Assembly: GCF_013294015.1 (NCBI RefSeq)
Contig: NZ_JABSNO010000002.1
Span: forward strand, 161,039 to 225,038
Origin: Frigoriflavimonas asaccharolytica
GTDB taxonomy: Bacteria; Bacteroidota; Bacteroidia; Flavobacteriales; Weeksellaceae
Reading direction: 5' to 3'
DNA length: 64,000 nucleotides
Numbering within the stretch: the first letter of the stretch is position 1; each line of letters starts with the position of its first letter. Below are positions 34,016-41,671 of the stretch, piece after piece. A program made the translations under genes and the position numbers. The notes below the pieces were generated by a model. That model ran no database searches. It had not been told where the DNA came from and saw only the letters and a list, made by a program, of their open reading frames with translations.

Positions 34016-35002
34016 TTATTTCAGTCTGTAAATTCCAAAAACATAATCACTTGGATTATTCGTCAAAAACTCATCTTCTAGTTTGAAAATTTTATTTAAG
34101 ATTTCTTGTTTTTCTAAAGACAAAGTTTCATTATTTTCTGGTACAAAATGATGCGCAATATCTTTGAAAACACTTTGCAAAAGATTATTACCGTATTTCT
34201 TTTCCAAAATCGTCTCATAGTTTTTATTAACGATAGGCAAAATGCTTTCAGAATCTATACATTCAGACGGATCTGCAATTATCATTCTCAAAATACCAGA
34301 ACTATAATATTTATTTTTGTATAAAGTCGTTTTTAATATTTTCCGATATTTTTTAGGGATGAGTTTCAAAGCTTTATTGATGTAATCTATTTGAATCTTT
34401 GAGTATTGTAAACGATTTTTTCCTACAAATTCGTTGATGATTAAATACCCAGTTTTGTTTAAAGCAGTGTTTATGATGTTGGTGAAAAAGTTTGGAATAT
34501 CGTCAAAATGATGAAGAGATGCGTGAAAAAAAACAATGTCGTAACTGTTTTTTTCAAACTTAAATTCCATTATATTTTCTGCGAAATAGTGGATGTTAGT
34601 CAATTTTTTACCATCAGATATATTTTTAGCATTTGCTAATAATTCATCAGAAAAATCAAAACAATCTATTTCCCAATGAGGATTGAGTGCTGCAAGTCTT
34701 ATCTCGTGGCTGCAAACACCAGAACCAAGAGATAAAACTCTCAATTGTTTTTTATCTTGGAAATAATTTTCTGTGATAAATTCTTCGTACGTCTTTTCTG
34801 CATTGCCGGTGATTAAAATATTCCATCTTTCTCGAACAGCTGGAATTATCCAAAAATTGGAAGCTTCAATATGGAAATCATTGAATGCAGTTTTTGTTCT
34901 CAAATAAGAATTGAAAGATAATTTTGATAATAAAAAAGTTAAACCTCTTTGATGAAATTTGATGTAAATATCTTTAAAGTCTTCTAATGTAATTAATCTC
35001 AA
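34016..35002 (-). CDS. Class I SAM-dependent methyltransferase
   Basis: Encodes 328 aa. Motif I is VLSLGSGVCSHEI, the acidic end of strand 2 is CFDFSDELLANAK, and FFHASLHHFDDIPNFF follows strand 4, typical of Rossmann-fold type 12/25 methyltransferases. The C-terminal 150 residues are helical with no recognised domain. It points against the polysaccharide genes and sits exactly between a fragment and a complete copy of the epimerase, so it was probably brought in by an insertion. Target unknown, possibly a sugar or lipid intermediate. Confidence 0.8.
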   Translation of the reverse strand: MRLITLEDFKDIYIKFHQRGLTFLLSKLSFNSYLRTKTAFNDFHIEASNFWIIPAVRERWNILITGNAEKTYEEFITENYFQDKKQLRVLSLGSGVCSHEIRLAALNPHWEIDCFDFSDELLANAKNISDGKKLTNIHYFAENIMEFKFEKNSYDIVFFHASLHHFDDIPNFFTNIINTALNKTGYLIINEFVGKNRLQYSKIQIDYINKALKLIPKKYRKILKTTLYKNKYYSSGILRMIIADPSECIDSESILPIVNKNYETILEKKYGNNLLQSVFKDIAHHFVPENNETLSLEKQEILNKIFKLEDEFLTNNPSDYVFGIYRLK

Positions 35003-35083
35003 TGCTATTTTATTTTATTGCAAATTTAAATTTATTTTTTAGTAAATTAGATTTTTTAAAGTTTATAGTTAATACATTTCAAT

Positions 35084-36220
35084 TTGAAGAACATTCTCAT
35101 TTCTGGTGGCGCAGGTTTTATAGGAAGCAATCTTGCATTATATCTTATGAAATCTGGTTATAATATTACCGTTTTAGATAATTTATCTCAGCAAATACAT
35201 GGCGAAAATCCACAAACAGATTCTTCTTTATACCAAAATATTCTTGGTAAAGTAGAATTTATAAAAGGCGACGTTCGTAATAAGGAAGATTGGAAAAAAG
35301 CTATAAAAAAGCAAGATATCATCATCCATCTTGCTGCAGAAACTGGAACCGGACAATCGATGTATGAAATTTCTAAATACACAGAAACCAATATTCTCGG
35401 TACTTCGCAAATGCTTGAAGTTTTGATGACGGAAAAACATTCTATTAAAAAAATAATTCTTGCTTCTACAAGAGCCGTTTATGGAGAGGGGAAATATGTG
35501 GATGAAAAAGGAAATTTTTGCTACCCAAAGCATAGAAATCCCGAGGAAATGTCTGCCGGAAATTTTGAAATCTGTGGAGAAAATGGTGAAATTTTAGGAT
35601 TGGTTTCTACTGATGAAAATTCCAAAATTCATCCAAGTTCAATTTACGGAATTACCAAGCAAACACAAGAGCAAATGTTGCAGGCAATTTGCCCAAGTTT
35701 AGAGATACAAACTACAATTTTACGCTTTCAAAATGTATACGGAGAAGGACAATCTTTGAAAAATGCATATACCGGAATTTTATCGATCTTTTCTACCCAA
35801 ATTTTGAACGGAGAAAATTTAAATATTTTTGAAGATGGCAAAGAATCTCGCGATTTTCTTCATATTGATGATGGAGTAGAAGCGATAAAGCTGGTTGTAG
35901 AAAATGAAATTTCTAATCATAAAATCTACAATGTTGGATCTGGGATTTCCACAAATGTACTTGAAGTTGCAGAAAATTTAATTAAAAATTATAAGAAAAA
36001 AGTTGACGTAAATATTACGGGACAATTTCGGATTGGGGATATTCGCCATAATTTTGCAGATATTTCTCGTATTAAAAATGATCTGAATTTTGAATCAAAA
36101 ATAGATTTTGAAACCGGTTTGAAACGCTTTACAGATTGGGTTTCTACACAAAAATTAGAAACTAATAATTTCCAACAATCTTTGGATGAAATGAAAGCAA
36201 AAGGTTTTCTAAGAAAATGA
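35084..36220 (+). CDS. NAD-dependent epimerase/dehydratase
   Basis: Encodes 378 aa of the extended SDR family. GxxGxxG is in ISGGAGFIGSNLA; LASTRAVYGEG gives Ser and the catalytic Tyr/Lys are in SSIYGITKQTQEQM (YxxxK). Asp-rich SRDFLHIDDGVEAI binds the sugar moiety. It resembles UDP-glucose/dTDP-glucose epimerases or dehydratases; precise sugar unknown. The only in-frame start is TTG at 35084, with no ATG; the decayed copy at 33830 has ATG there. It overlaps the next gene by 4 nt. Confidence 0.88.
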   Translation: MKNILISGGAGFIGSNLALYLMKSGYNITVLDNLSQQIHGENPQTDSSLYQNILGKVEFIKGDVRNKEDWKKAIKKQDIIIHLAAETGTGQSMYEISKYTETNILGTSQMLEVLMTEKHSIKKIILASTRAVYGEGKYVDEKGNFCYPKHRNPEEMSAGNFEICGENGEILGLVSTDENSKIHPSSIYGITKQTQEQMLQAICPSLEIQTTILRFQNVYGEGQSLKNAYTGILSIFSTQILNGENLNIFEDGKESRDFLHIDDGVEAIKLVVENEISNHKIYNVGSGISTNVLEVAENLIKNYKKKVDVNITGQFRIGDIRHNFADISRIKNDLNFESKIDFETGLKRFTDWVSTQKLETNNFQQSLDEMKAKGFLRK

Positions 36221-37230
36221 AAAAATTTGAAGGCAAAAAAATAATTTTCTTCTCCGCTGCTTTTTTTAATTATGAAAAAGTAATCGTACAGCAATTGCAA
36301 AATTTTGGAGCAACGGTAGATTATTATAACGAAAGACCTTCTAATTCTACCTTCACCAAGGGAATTATTAGAGTTAAAAGAAATTTCTATCAAAAAATTA
36401 TTCGAAATTATTATCAAAATATTTTGAATGAAACTTCTGCCAAAGATTATGATTTTCTATTGATCATAAAGGGAGAAACTGTACCAGTATTTTTTTTAAA
36501 GCAATTCAAAATAGATCATCCAGCAACAAAAATAATTTATTATGGTTATGATCCAATTTCAGAATATCCAAAAATCGCAAATATTCTACAATATTTTGAT
36601 AAAAAATTAATTTTTGATCGGAAAGATGCCGTAGAATTTAAAATGCAATTTCGTCCTTTATTTTTTAACGAAGTTTATCTAAACAAGCAAGAAACTACTG
36701 ATTTTAAATATGATGTTTGCTTTGTAGGAAGTGCGCACACAGATCGATTTTTGGTGGGTGAAATGGTAGAAAATTTAGCTAAGAAACTAAATTTAATAAC
36801 TAATTTTTATTATTTTTCAAATTCTAGATCTGTTTTATTATTAAAGAAAATTTTGGATAGAAATTTAAAAAAGATTGATTTAGCTAAAATCAGTTATGAT
36901 GAATTGTCTCACATTCAAATTTCGGAAATTTATCAAAAATCTAAGGCCGTTTTGGATATTCAAAAACCATTTCAGAATGGATTGACAATGCGAACCTTCG
37001 AAGTTTTGGCTTCTGGTAGAAAAATGATTACTACGAATAAGGATGTTATAAATTATCCATTTTATGATAAAAATAACATAGCGATTATTGATAGACATAA
37101 TCCCGTAATTTCTGTAGAATTCTTTGATTCTTCGTTTATACCTTTGTCAGAAGAGCTTTTGTACAAAATGTCTTTAACATCTTGGTTGGAGGATGTATTC
37201 TTTAACGAGGATGATTCTTTTTGGGGATAA
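36217..37230 (+). CDS. CgeB-like glycosyltransferase
   Basis: Encodes 337 aa. KIIFFSAAFFNYEKVIVQQL at the start, KIIYYGYDPISEYPKI in the middle and the C-terminal FQNGLTMRTFEVLASGRKMI (then TTNKDV) are typical of the CgeB/DUF3880 group, GT-B fold transferases found in LPS and spore-coat polysaccharide loci. The NGLTMRTFE-LASG block is the nucleotide-sugar site. Last gene of the cluster, translationally coupled to the epimerase and followed by a terminator. Confidence 0.8.
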   Translation: MKKFEGKKIIFFSAAFFNYEKVIVQQLQNFGATVDYYNERPSNSTFTKGIIRVKRNFYQKIIRNYYQNILNETSAKDYDFLLIIKGETVPVFFLKQFKIDHPATKIIYYGYDPISEYPKIANILQYFDKKLIFDRKDAVEFKMQFRPLFFNEVYLNKQETTDFKYDVCFVGSAHTDRFLVGEMVENLAKKLNLITNFYYFSNSRSVLLLKKILDRNLKKIDLAKISYDELSHIQISEIYQKSKAVLDIQKPFQNGLTMRTFEVLASGRKMITTNKDVINYPFYDKNNIAIIDRHNPVISVEFFDSSFIPLSEELLYKMSLTSWLEDVFFNEDDSFWG

Positions 37231-37237
37231 TTCTACA

Positions 37238-37272
37238 AAAAAAAGCGTTTCAATTTTTGAAACGCTTTTATA
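37238..37272. terminator. Bidirectional terminator
   Basis: AAAGCGTTTCA and TGAAACGCTTT form an 11-bp perfect stem with ATTTT loop, with A and T tracts on either side. Between the CgeB-like gene (+) and secG (-). Confidence 0.9.
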
Positions 37273-37288
37273 TTTTAAAAAAATAAAT

Positions 37289-37627
37289 TTATTTTGTAGC
37301 AGGAGCTTGAACTGGAGTGTTGCTATTTGCAGGAGCTTCAGTTTTTGCAGGAGCTGCATCTTTAGATTTCGTAGAGGCATTTATTAATGCAGGATTTGCA
37401 GTTAATATCACACTCATAAGGCATAAAACGATTATTACACCACCTAAAGTCCACGTAGATTTTTCCATGAAATCATTGGTTCTTTGTACACCAAATTGTG
37501 CAGGAGATGTACCTCCAAAAGTACCAGACAAACCGCCACCTTTTGGATTTTGTGCCATAATGATGATTACCAAAAGTACGCATGCTATTACTATTAGCAC
37601 CATGAATAATATAAATATTGTGTTCAT
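37289..37627 (-). CDS. secG: Preprotein translocase subunit SecG
   Basis: Encodes 112 aa: two membrane helices (about 4-22 and 59-76) with the conserved cytoplasmic loop NPKGGGLSGTFGG, the SecG signature, and an Ala/Pro-rich C-terminal tail (SNTPVQAPATK). SecG is a small accessory subunit of SecYEG and helps SecA-driven export. The gene is alone, with a clear promoter upstream. Confidence 0.93.
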   Translation of the reverse strand: MNTIFILFMVLIVIACVLLVIIIMAQNPKGGGLSGTFGGTSPAQFGVQRTNDFMEKSTWTLGGVIIVLCLMSVILTANPALINASTKSKDAAPAKTEAPANSNTPVQAPATK

Positions 37628-37648
37628 TCTTCTTTGTTATTTAGAGAT

Positions 37649-37680
37649 GCAAAAATAAACTATTTTTGCACAACCTCAAA
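37649..37680 (-). promoter_or_regulatory. secG promoter within a 10-bp palindrome
   Basis: On the minus strand TTTG (37677-37680), 19-nt spacer, TATTTTTG (37650-37657). The -7 box lies in the perfect inverted repeat TGCAAAAATA-AAC-TATTTTTGCA (37649-37671), so a second, plus-facing TATTTTTGCA box is also present, although no plus-strand gene follows. Confidence 0.55.
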
Positions 37681-37699
37681 ATTTAAATGCGTATAAATA

Positions 37700-37727
37700 A
37701 AAAATGACATCCGAAGATGCCATTTAT
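37700..37727 (-). terminator. Terminator of the M16 peptidase pair
   Basis: Minus-strand AAATGGCATC and GATGTCATTT pair with one mismatch across a TTCG loop, followed by TTTTATTTAT. It follows the stop of the second M16 gene. Confidence 0.75.
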
Positions 37728-37747
37728 TTATAATTTGAAGACAGATT

Positions 37748-39799
37748 TTATTTAAAATCTGCGTCTGTAGCTTTATTTACATCGTAAGAGCTAATTTCAA
37801 TAGTCATGTCCATTCCCATTTGGTTTACACCAATTTTGAAAGGCATTTTCACTCCGTTTACTTCTTTGTAGTCAGAAAATGTAGTTGGAATTTTCACTTC
37901 TCCTTGTGGAGTTTTTACTGTAGAAGTTTCTCCTGTTTTCAAACCTGTTTTTACACTGTAGTAGTACGTAGTATCATCATTTTTTACAGCGTAAGAATCA
38001 TCTCCGTTGATTTTTTCTATACCTGCAACTTTATAACTTGCGGAATTTGCAAAACCAAGTTCTTGAAAAACGTCTTTATTCTGCATTTTCTCTGCAATTT
38101 GTTCAGCCGTATATGCGGTTTTTTGACCTTGCGCTTCCGTATATCCAGCTTTTCCATCGAATACATCTTTCTGTAAAGTCATTGCACCCATTGTTATCAA
38201 GTTAGCCTCTTTTCCACCTTTAGCAACAGTCTTTTTCATATTGATGGTCTGTCCTTGCATAGAAATAGTTCCGTTCATGCTGTAAGAAGATACTTTATCT
38301 ACGTTTGCTTTTCCACCAATCGCAGCGATATATTTATCTGCAATTGCACCTACAGTTACATCTGCACTTACTTTTTGAGCAACTGGTTTTGCAACCGGAT
38401 TTGCAAATCTATCAAAGTATTTCACTGGATAACCTAGTTTTTCTAGTCCTTCAGAAATTTCTGAAGCTTTACCAGCAACAAAAATTCTAGAATTACCAGG
38501 TAAAATAACTGTTTTTGCAGCTTTTTCTACATCATCCAAAGTCACTTTATCAATAGATTTTAAATAGTTTGTATAAAAATCTGAAGGTAAATTTTGAGTT
38601 TTAAGGCTCAAAGCGAAACTTGCGATAGTTGCAGGTTGCTCTAAAGAACGGATGAAATCTCCTTTCAATTTTGCTTTTGCATTAGAAAGTTCTTCTGCAG
38701 TTACTTTTTTGCCAGTAATTCCTTTTAATTCATTCATGAATTCCATTACTGCTTTATCTGTAACTTCATTTCTTACGCTAGAAGATGCAGAGAAATTTGG
38801 TGCATATTTACTAGTGCTTAAAGAAGAATACGCTCCATACGTAAATGCATTTTTCTCACGAAGATTCATAAATAATCTTGCTTCTCCACCACCACCAAGA
38901 ATGTAATTGGCAATTTTTGCAGCAAAATATTGTGGGTTATTTGTCTTAAGATCTGTTACGTTATTTACAGAAACTACAGATTGTACAGCATTTGGTACAT
39001 CTACGATATCAATTTCTGTTGTAGTTAAGTTTTTTGCAGCAGGAATTGCATCATATTTTACGTTTGTTTTTTTCCAACCGTTGAATGCTTTTTCAACCAT
39101 TGATTTTACTTGGTCAAATTTCACATCTCCTACAATAACCATATAAGCATTGTCTGGTCCGTAATATTTATTGTAAATATTTTTCACATCAGCAAGAGTA
39201 ATTTTCTTCACAGATTCTTCTGTTTGAAATTCACCCATTGCAGAATTTTTACCATAGATCAACGCAGAAGAAACATTTCCTGCAATTGCGTCTGCACTTT
39301 TTTCTTCTGATTTAAGACTTTCTATAGTCCTGTTTTTAGAATTTTCTACTTCTTCTGCAGACCACAATGGATTGATCATTCCATCTGCCATCATAGAAAG
39401 TATTTCTGGGAAATATTTAGAAAGCGTGTTTGCACCTGCACCACCACTACTTAAATTTAAACTTGCTCCAAGATAATCTACTCTCGCATTGAATTTTTCT
39501 TTGCTCATCGTAGTAGTACCATTGCCCAATTGATCAGACATGATATCGCTAACACCTACAATACTACCTTCGTAATAAGGAGGTCTATCCATAGAAATGC
39601 TTGCAGTAACTCTAGGTAATTTGTGGTTTTCTACTACCATTACTTGCATACCATTAGATAGTGTGAAAGTTTTCGGCTGTGCAATATTGATTACAGGAGT
39701 TGGACCTGCAGTTGGCATCTTATTGATGTCTATTTTCTGCGCAGATAGCATTCCTGAAACCAAGAAAGCCATTGCAATATATTTATAATTTCTCTTCAT
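37748..39799 (-). CDS. Inactive M16 peptidase homologue fused to a LolA-like domain
   Basis: Encodes 683 aa with a signal peptide (SA-QK). Residues about 35-450 are an M16 fold but the HxxEH zinc motif is absent: the equivalent region reads GVSDIMSDQLGNGTTTM. The R/Y region of the partner type is kept (GGGEARLFMNLREKNAFTYG). From about residue 480 a beta-rich domain (IADKYIAAIGGKANVDKVSS ... NGVKMPFKI) resembles outer-membrane lipoprotein-sorting proteins. As in mitochondrial processing peptidase or PqqF/AlbF pairs, this probably is the non-catalytic subunit of the M16 enzyme encoded 4 nt upstream. Confidence 0.85.
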   Translation of the reverse strand: MKRNYKYIAMAFLVSGMLSAQKIDINKMPTAGPTPVINIAQPKTFTLSNGMQVMVVENHKLPRVTASISMDRPPYYEGSIVGVSDIMSDQLGNGTTTMSKEKFNARVDYLGASLNLSSGGAGANTLSKYFPEILSMMADGMINPLWSAEEVENSKNRTIESLKSEEKSADAIAGNVSSALIYGKNSAMGEFQTEESVKKITLADVKNIYNKYYGPDNAYMVIVGDVKFDQVKSMVEKAFNGWKKTNVKYDAIPAAKNLTTTEIDIVDVPNAVQSVVSVNNVTDLKTNNPQYFAAKIANYILGGGGEARLFMNLREKNAFTYGAYSSLSTSKYAPNFSASSSVRNEVTDKAVMEFMNELKGITGKKVTAEELSNAKAKLKGDFIRSLEQPATIASFALSLKTQNLPSDFYTNYLKSIDKVTLDDVEKAAKTVILPGNSRIFVAGKASEISEGLEKLGYPVKYFDRFANPVAKPVAQKVSADVTVGAIADKYIAAIGGKANVDKVSSYSMNGTISMQGQTINMKKTVAKGGKEANLITMGAMTLQKDVFDGKAGYTEAQGQKTAYTAEQIAEKMQNKDVFQELGFANSASYKVAGIEKINGDDSYAVKNDDTTYYYSVKTGLKTGETSTVKTPQGEVKIPTTFSDYKEVNGVKMPFKIGVNQMGMDMTIEISSYDVNKATDADFK

Positions 39800-39803
39800 T
39801 ATC

Positions 39804-41117
39804 TTATTTTTTTTCTGGTAAGTAGTTAAGAATGATTCTTTGATTTGGGTTCAGATATTTTTTTGCAGCATTGCGGATGTCTTCTCTTGTGATGCCTCTG
39901 TAAATATCTATTTCTTTATTGATAAGATTTGTATTACCATTCATTACACTGTAGCTTGCTAAAGAAGAAGCAATACCTTGTATACTAGAATTTGAATTTA
40001 CAAATTGATTTTCAAATTGGTTTTGCAATTTTTGGTAATCTTCTTCAGATATTAAATTAGTTTGCAATTTTTTAATCTCAGCATCAATGTCACCTTGCAA
40101 TACAGCTCTAGAAGTTTCTCCCATTGGTAAAGCAAAAAATGCAAAAATTCCGTAATCTACTAATGTTTGGTTGAAAGCGGCAACTTGCAATGCTTTTTTC
40201 TCCTCATCTACCAATTTTTTGTACAAAACAGAAGATTTTCCACCAGAAAGATAAGTAGACAACATTGTCAAAACATAAGAATCTTTTTCCTGATTTCCTG
40301 GTGTTCTGTACGCCGTTACATAAGCTGGAATCTGAATATTTGGATCGTAAGCTGTAATTTCTTTTTGAACAGTAATTGGATCATCTTTCGGGAAATTTTT
40401 TGGAGCTACTGTTCCTTGTGGAATAGAACCATAATAAGTTTCTATCCATTTTTTCGTTTGTGCTACATCTATATCACCAGCTACAACCAATGTTGCGTTA
40501 TTTGGAACGTAGAATTTTTTGTAAAAATTTTGGAATTCCACTAATTTTGCAGCATTCAAATCATCCATAGATCCAATGGTAGACCAATGGTAAGGATGTT
40601 TTGTAAATAGATTTTTTTGTACTTCTGTAAAAAGATTTCCATAAGGTTGGTTGTCCATTCTCAATCTTTTTTCTTCTTTCACTACCTCTCTTTGCGTATC
40701 AACACCCAATTGGCTGATATCAGATTTTCTCATTCTTTCAGATTCCATCCAAAGACCCAGTTGCTCATTGTTAGATGGGAAAGTTTCGTAATAGTAGGTT
40801 CTGTCGTTGTTGGTATTGGCATTGTTTGCACCTCCGTTAGAAGAAACAATTTTAAACCATTCTCCACGTTTGATGTTTGCAGTACCTTCAAAAAGCAAAT
40901 GCTCAAAGAAATGTGCAAAACCAGTTCTGCCTTTTTCTTCATCTTTTGCACCTACATTATACATAACTCCAGTTGTTACCACTGGTGCAGTATTGTCTTG
41001 ATGAAGAATTACATGCAAGCCATTTGGCAAGTTGTATTCTTCAAATTTAATTTGCTGCGCACTAGCAATTACCCCAAGAAAGGCAATCATCGCAGCGGAA
41101 ATAATTCTTTTTTTCAT
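39804..41117 (-). CDS. M16-family zinc peptidase, catalytic subunit
   Basis: Encodes 437 aa with a signal peptide (ASA-QQ). The inverted zinc motif HFFEH (69-73) with EEKRLRMDNQP further on is complete, so it is active. Exported, probably periplasmic, it likely degrades peptides together with the non-catalytic partner gene 4 nt downstream. The two genes read as one operon ending in a hairpin at 37700-37727. Confidence 0.92.
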   Translation of the reverse strand: MKKRIISAAMIAFLGVIASAQQIKFEEYNLPNGLHVILHQDNTAPVVTTGVMYNVGAKDEEKGRTGFAHFFEHLLFEGTANIKRGEWFKIVSSNGGANNANTNNDRTYYYETFPSNNEQLGLWMESERMRKSDISQLGVDTQREVVKEEKRLRMDNQPYGNLFTEVQKNLFTKHPYHWSTIGSMDDLNAAKLVEFQNFYKKFYVPNNATLVVAGDIDVAQTKKWIETYYGSIPQGTVAPKNFPKDDPITVQKEITAYDPNIQIPAYVTAYRTPGNQEKDSYVLTMLSTYLSGGKSSVLYKKLVDEEKKALQVAAFNQTLVDYGIFAFFALPMGETSRAVLQGDIDAEIKKLQTNLISEEDYQKLQNQFENQFVNSNSSIQGIASSLASYSVMNGNTNLINKEIDIYRGITREDIRNAAKKYLNPNQRIILNYLPEKK

Positions 41118-41334
41118 TATGATAGATTATATTATTTATTGAATAAGTATAAAAATTGCAGGTGATGTTACAAAAGTGACTAAATTTTTGAATCTATTTT
41201 GTAAATCTATTTTATAAATTTATTGCTAAAATATGAAATTTATGAAAACTATAAGGTGTCTTTTTACGTTTTGGATGTTAATTTCTATTAAAATATGCAG
41301 CTTTTTTGTCTAAATTTGCCATTCAATCAAATAT
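41118..41334. other. Intergenic, promoter candidate only
   Basis: AT-rich gap between the divergent M16 gene and the small membrane protein. TAAATTTG at 41311-41318 may be a -7 box of the small gene; no TTTG at standard distance. Otherwise nothing recognised. Confidence 0.4.
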
Positions 41335-41514
41335 ATGAAATTAAACATCGCACTTTTTGTTCTTGGCTTACTATTGATAATTGGCGGAGTAGTGGTACAT
41401 TTTTTAAAAATAGATTTTTCTGCAAATGCTTTAATAATATCAGGAATGATGGTTGAGTTTCTGGCTATTTACTTAATATTTAAAACTTTTAGTAATATTA
41501 AAAAGGATGATTGA
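41335..41514 (+). CDS. Small two-TM membrane protein
   Basis: Encodes 59 aa, MKLNIALFVLGLLLIIGGVV and a second helix ALIISGMMVEFLAIYLIF joined by FLKIDFSAN, ending KKDD. The topology and the short loop resemble small membrane proteins with partial likeness to the GldL transmembrane part, common in Chryseobacterium (from memory). Preceded by a TAAATTTG box and followed by an AT-rich gap. Confidence 0.55.
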   Translation: MKLNIALFVLGLLLIIGGVVVHFLKIDFSANALIISGMMVEFLAIYLIFKTFSNIKKDD

Positions 41515-41671
41515 TTTCTATCAAACTAATGCAATATAATAATCTTCTCAATCTCTGAAATCAGCGAGGGAAAAAATCCTTTCAGTACAAATTTTTCTTC
41601 TCTAATTTTCTCAAAATTTGAATTATCCTTTTTAAAATGGTAAATTTGGACTTCAAAAATTTGCTGTAAAA

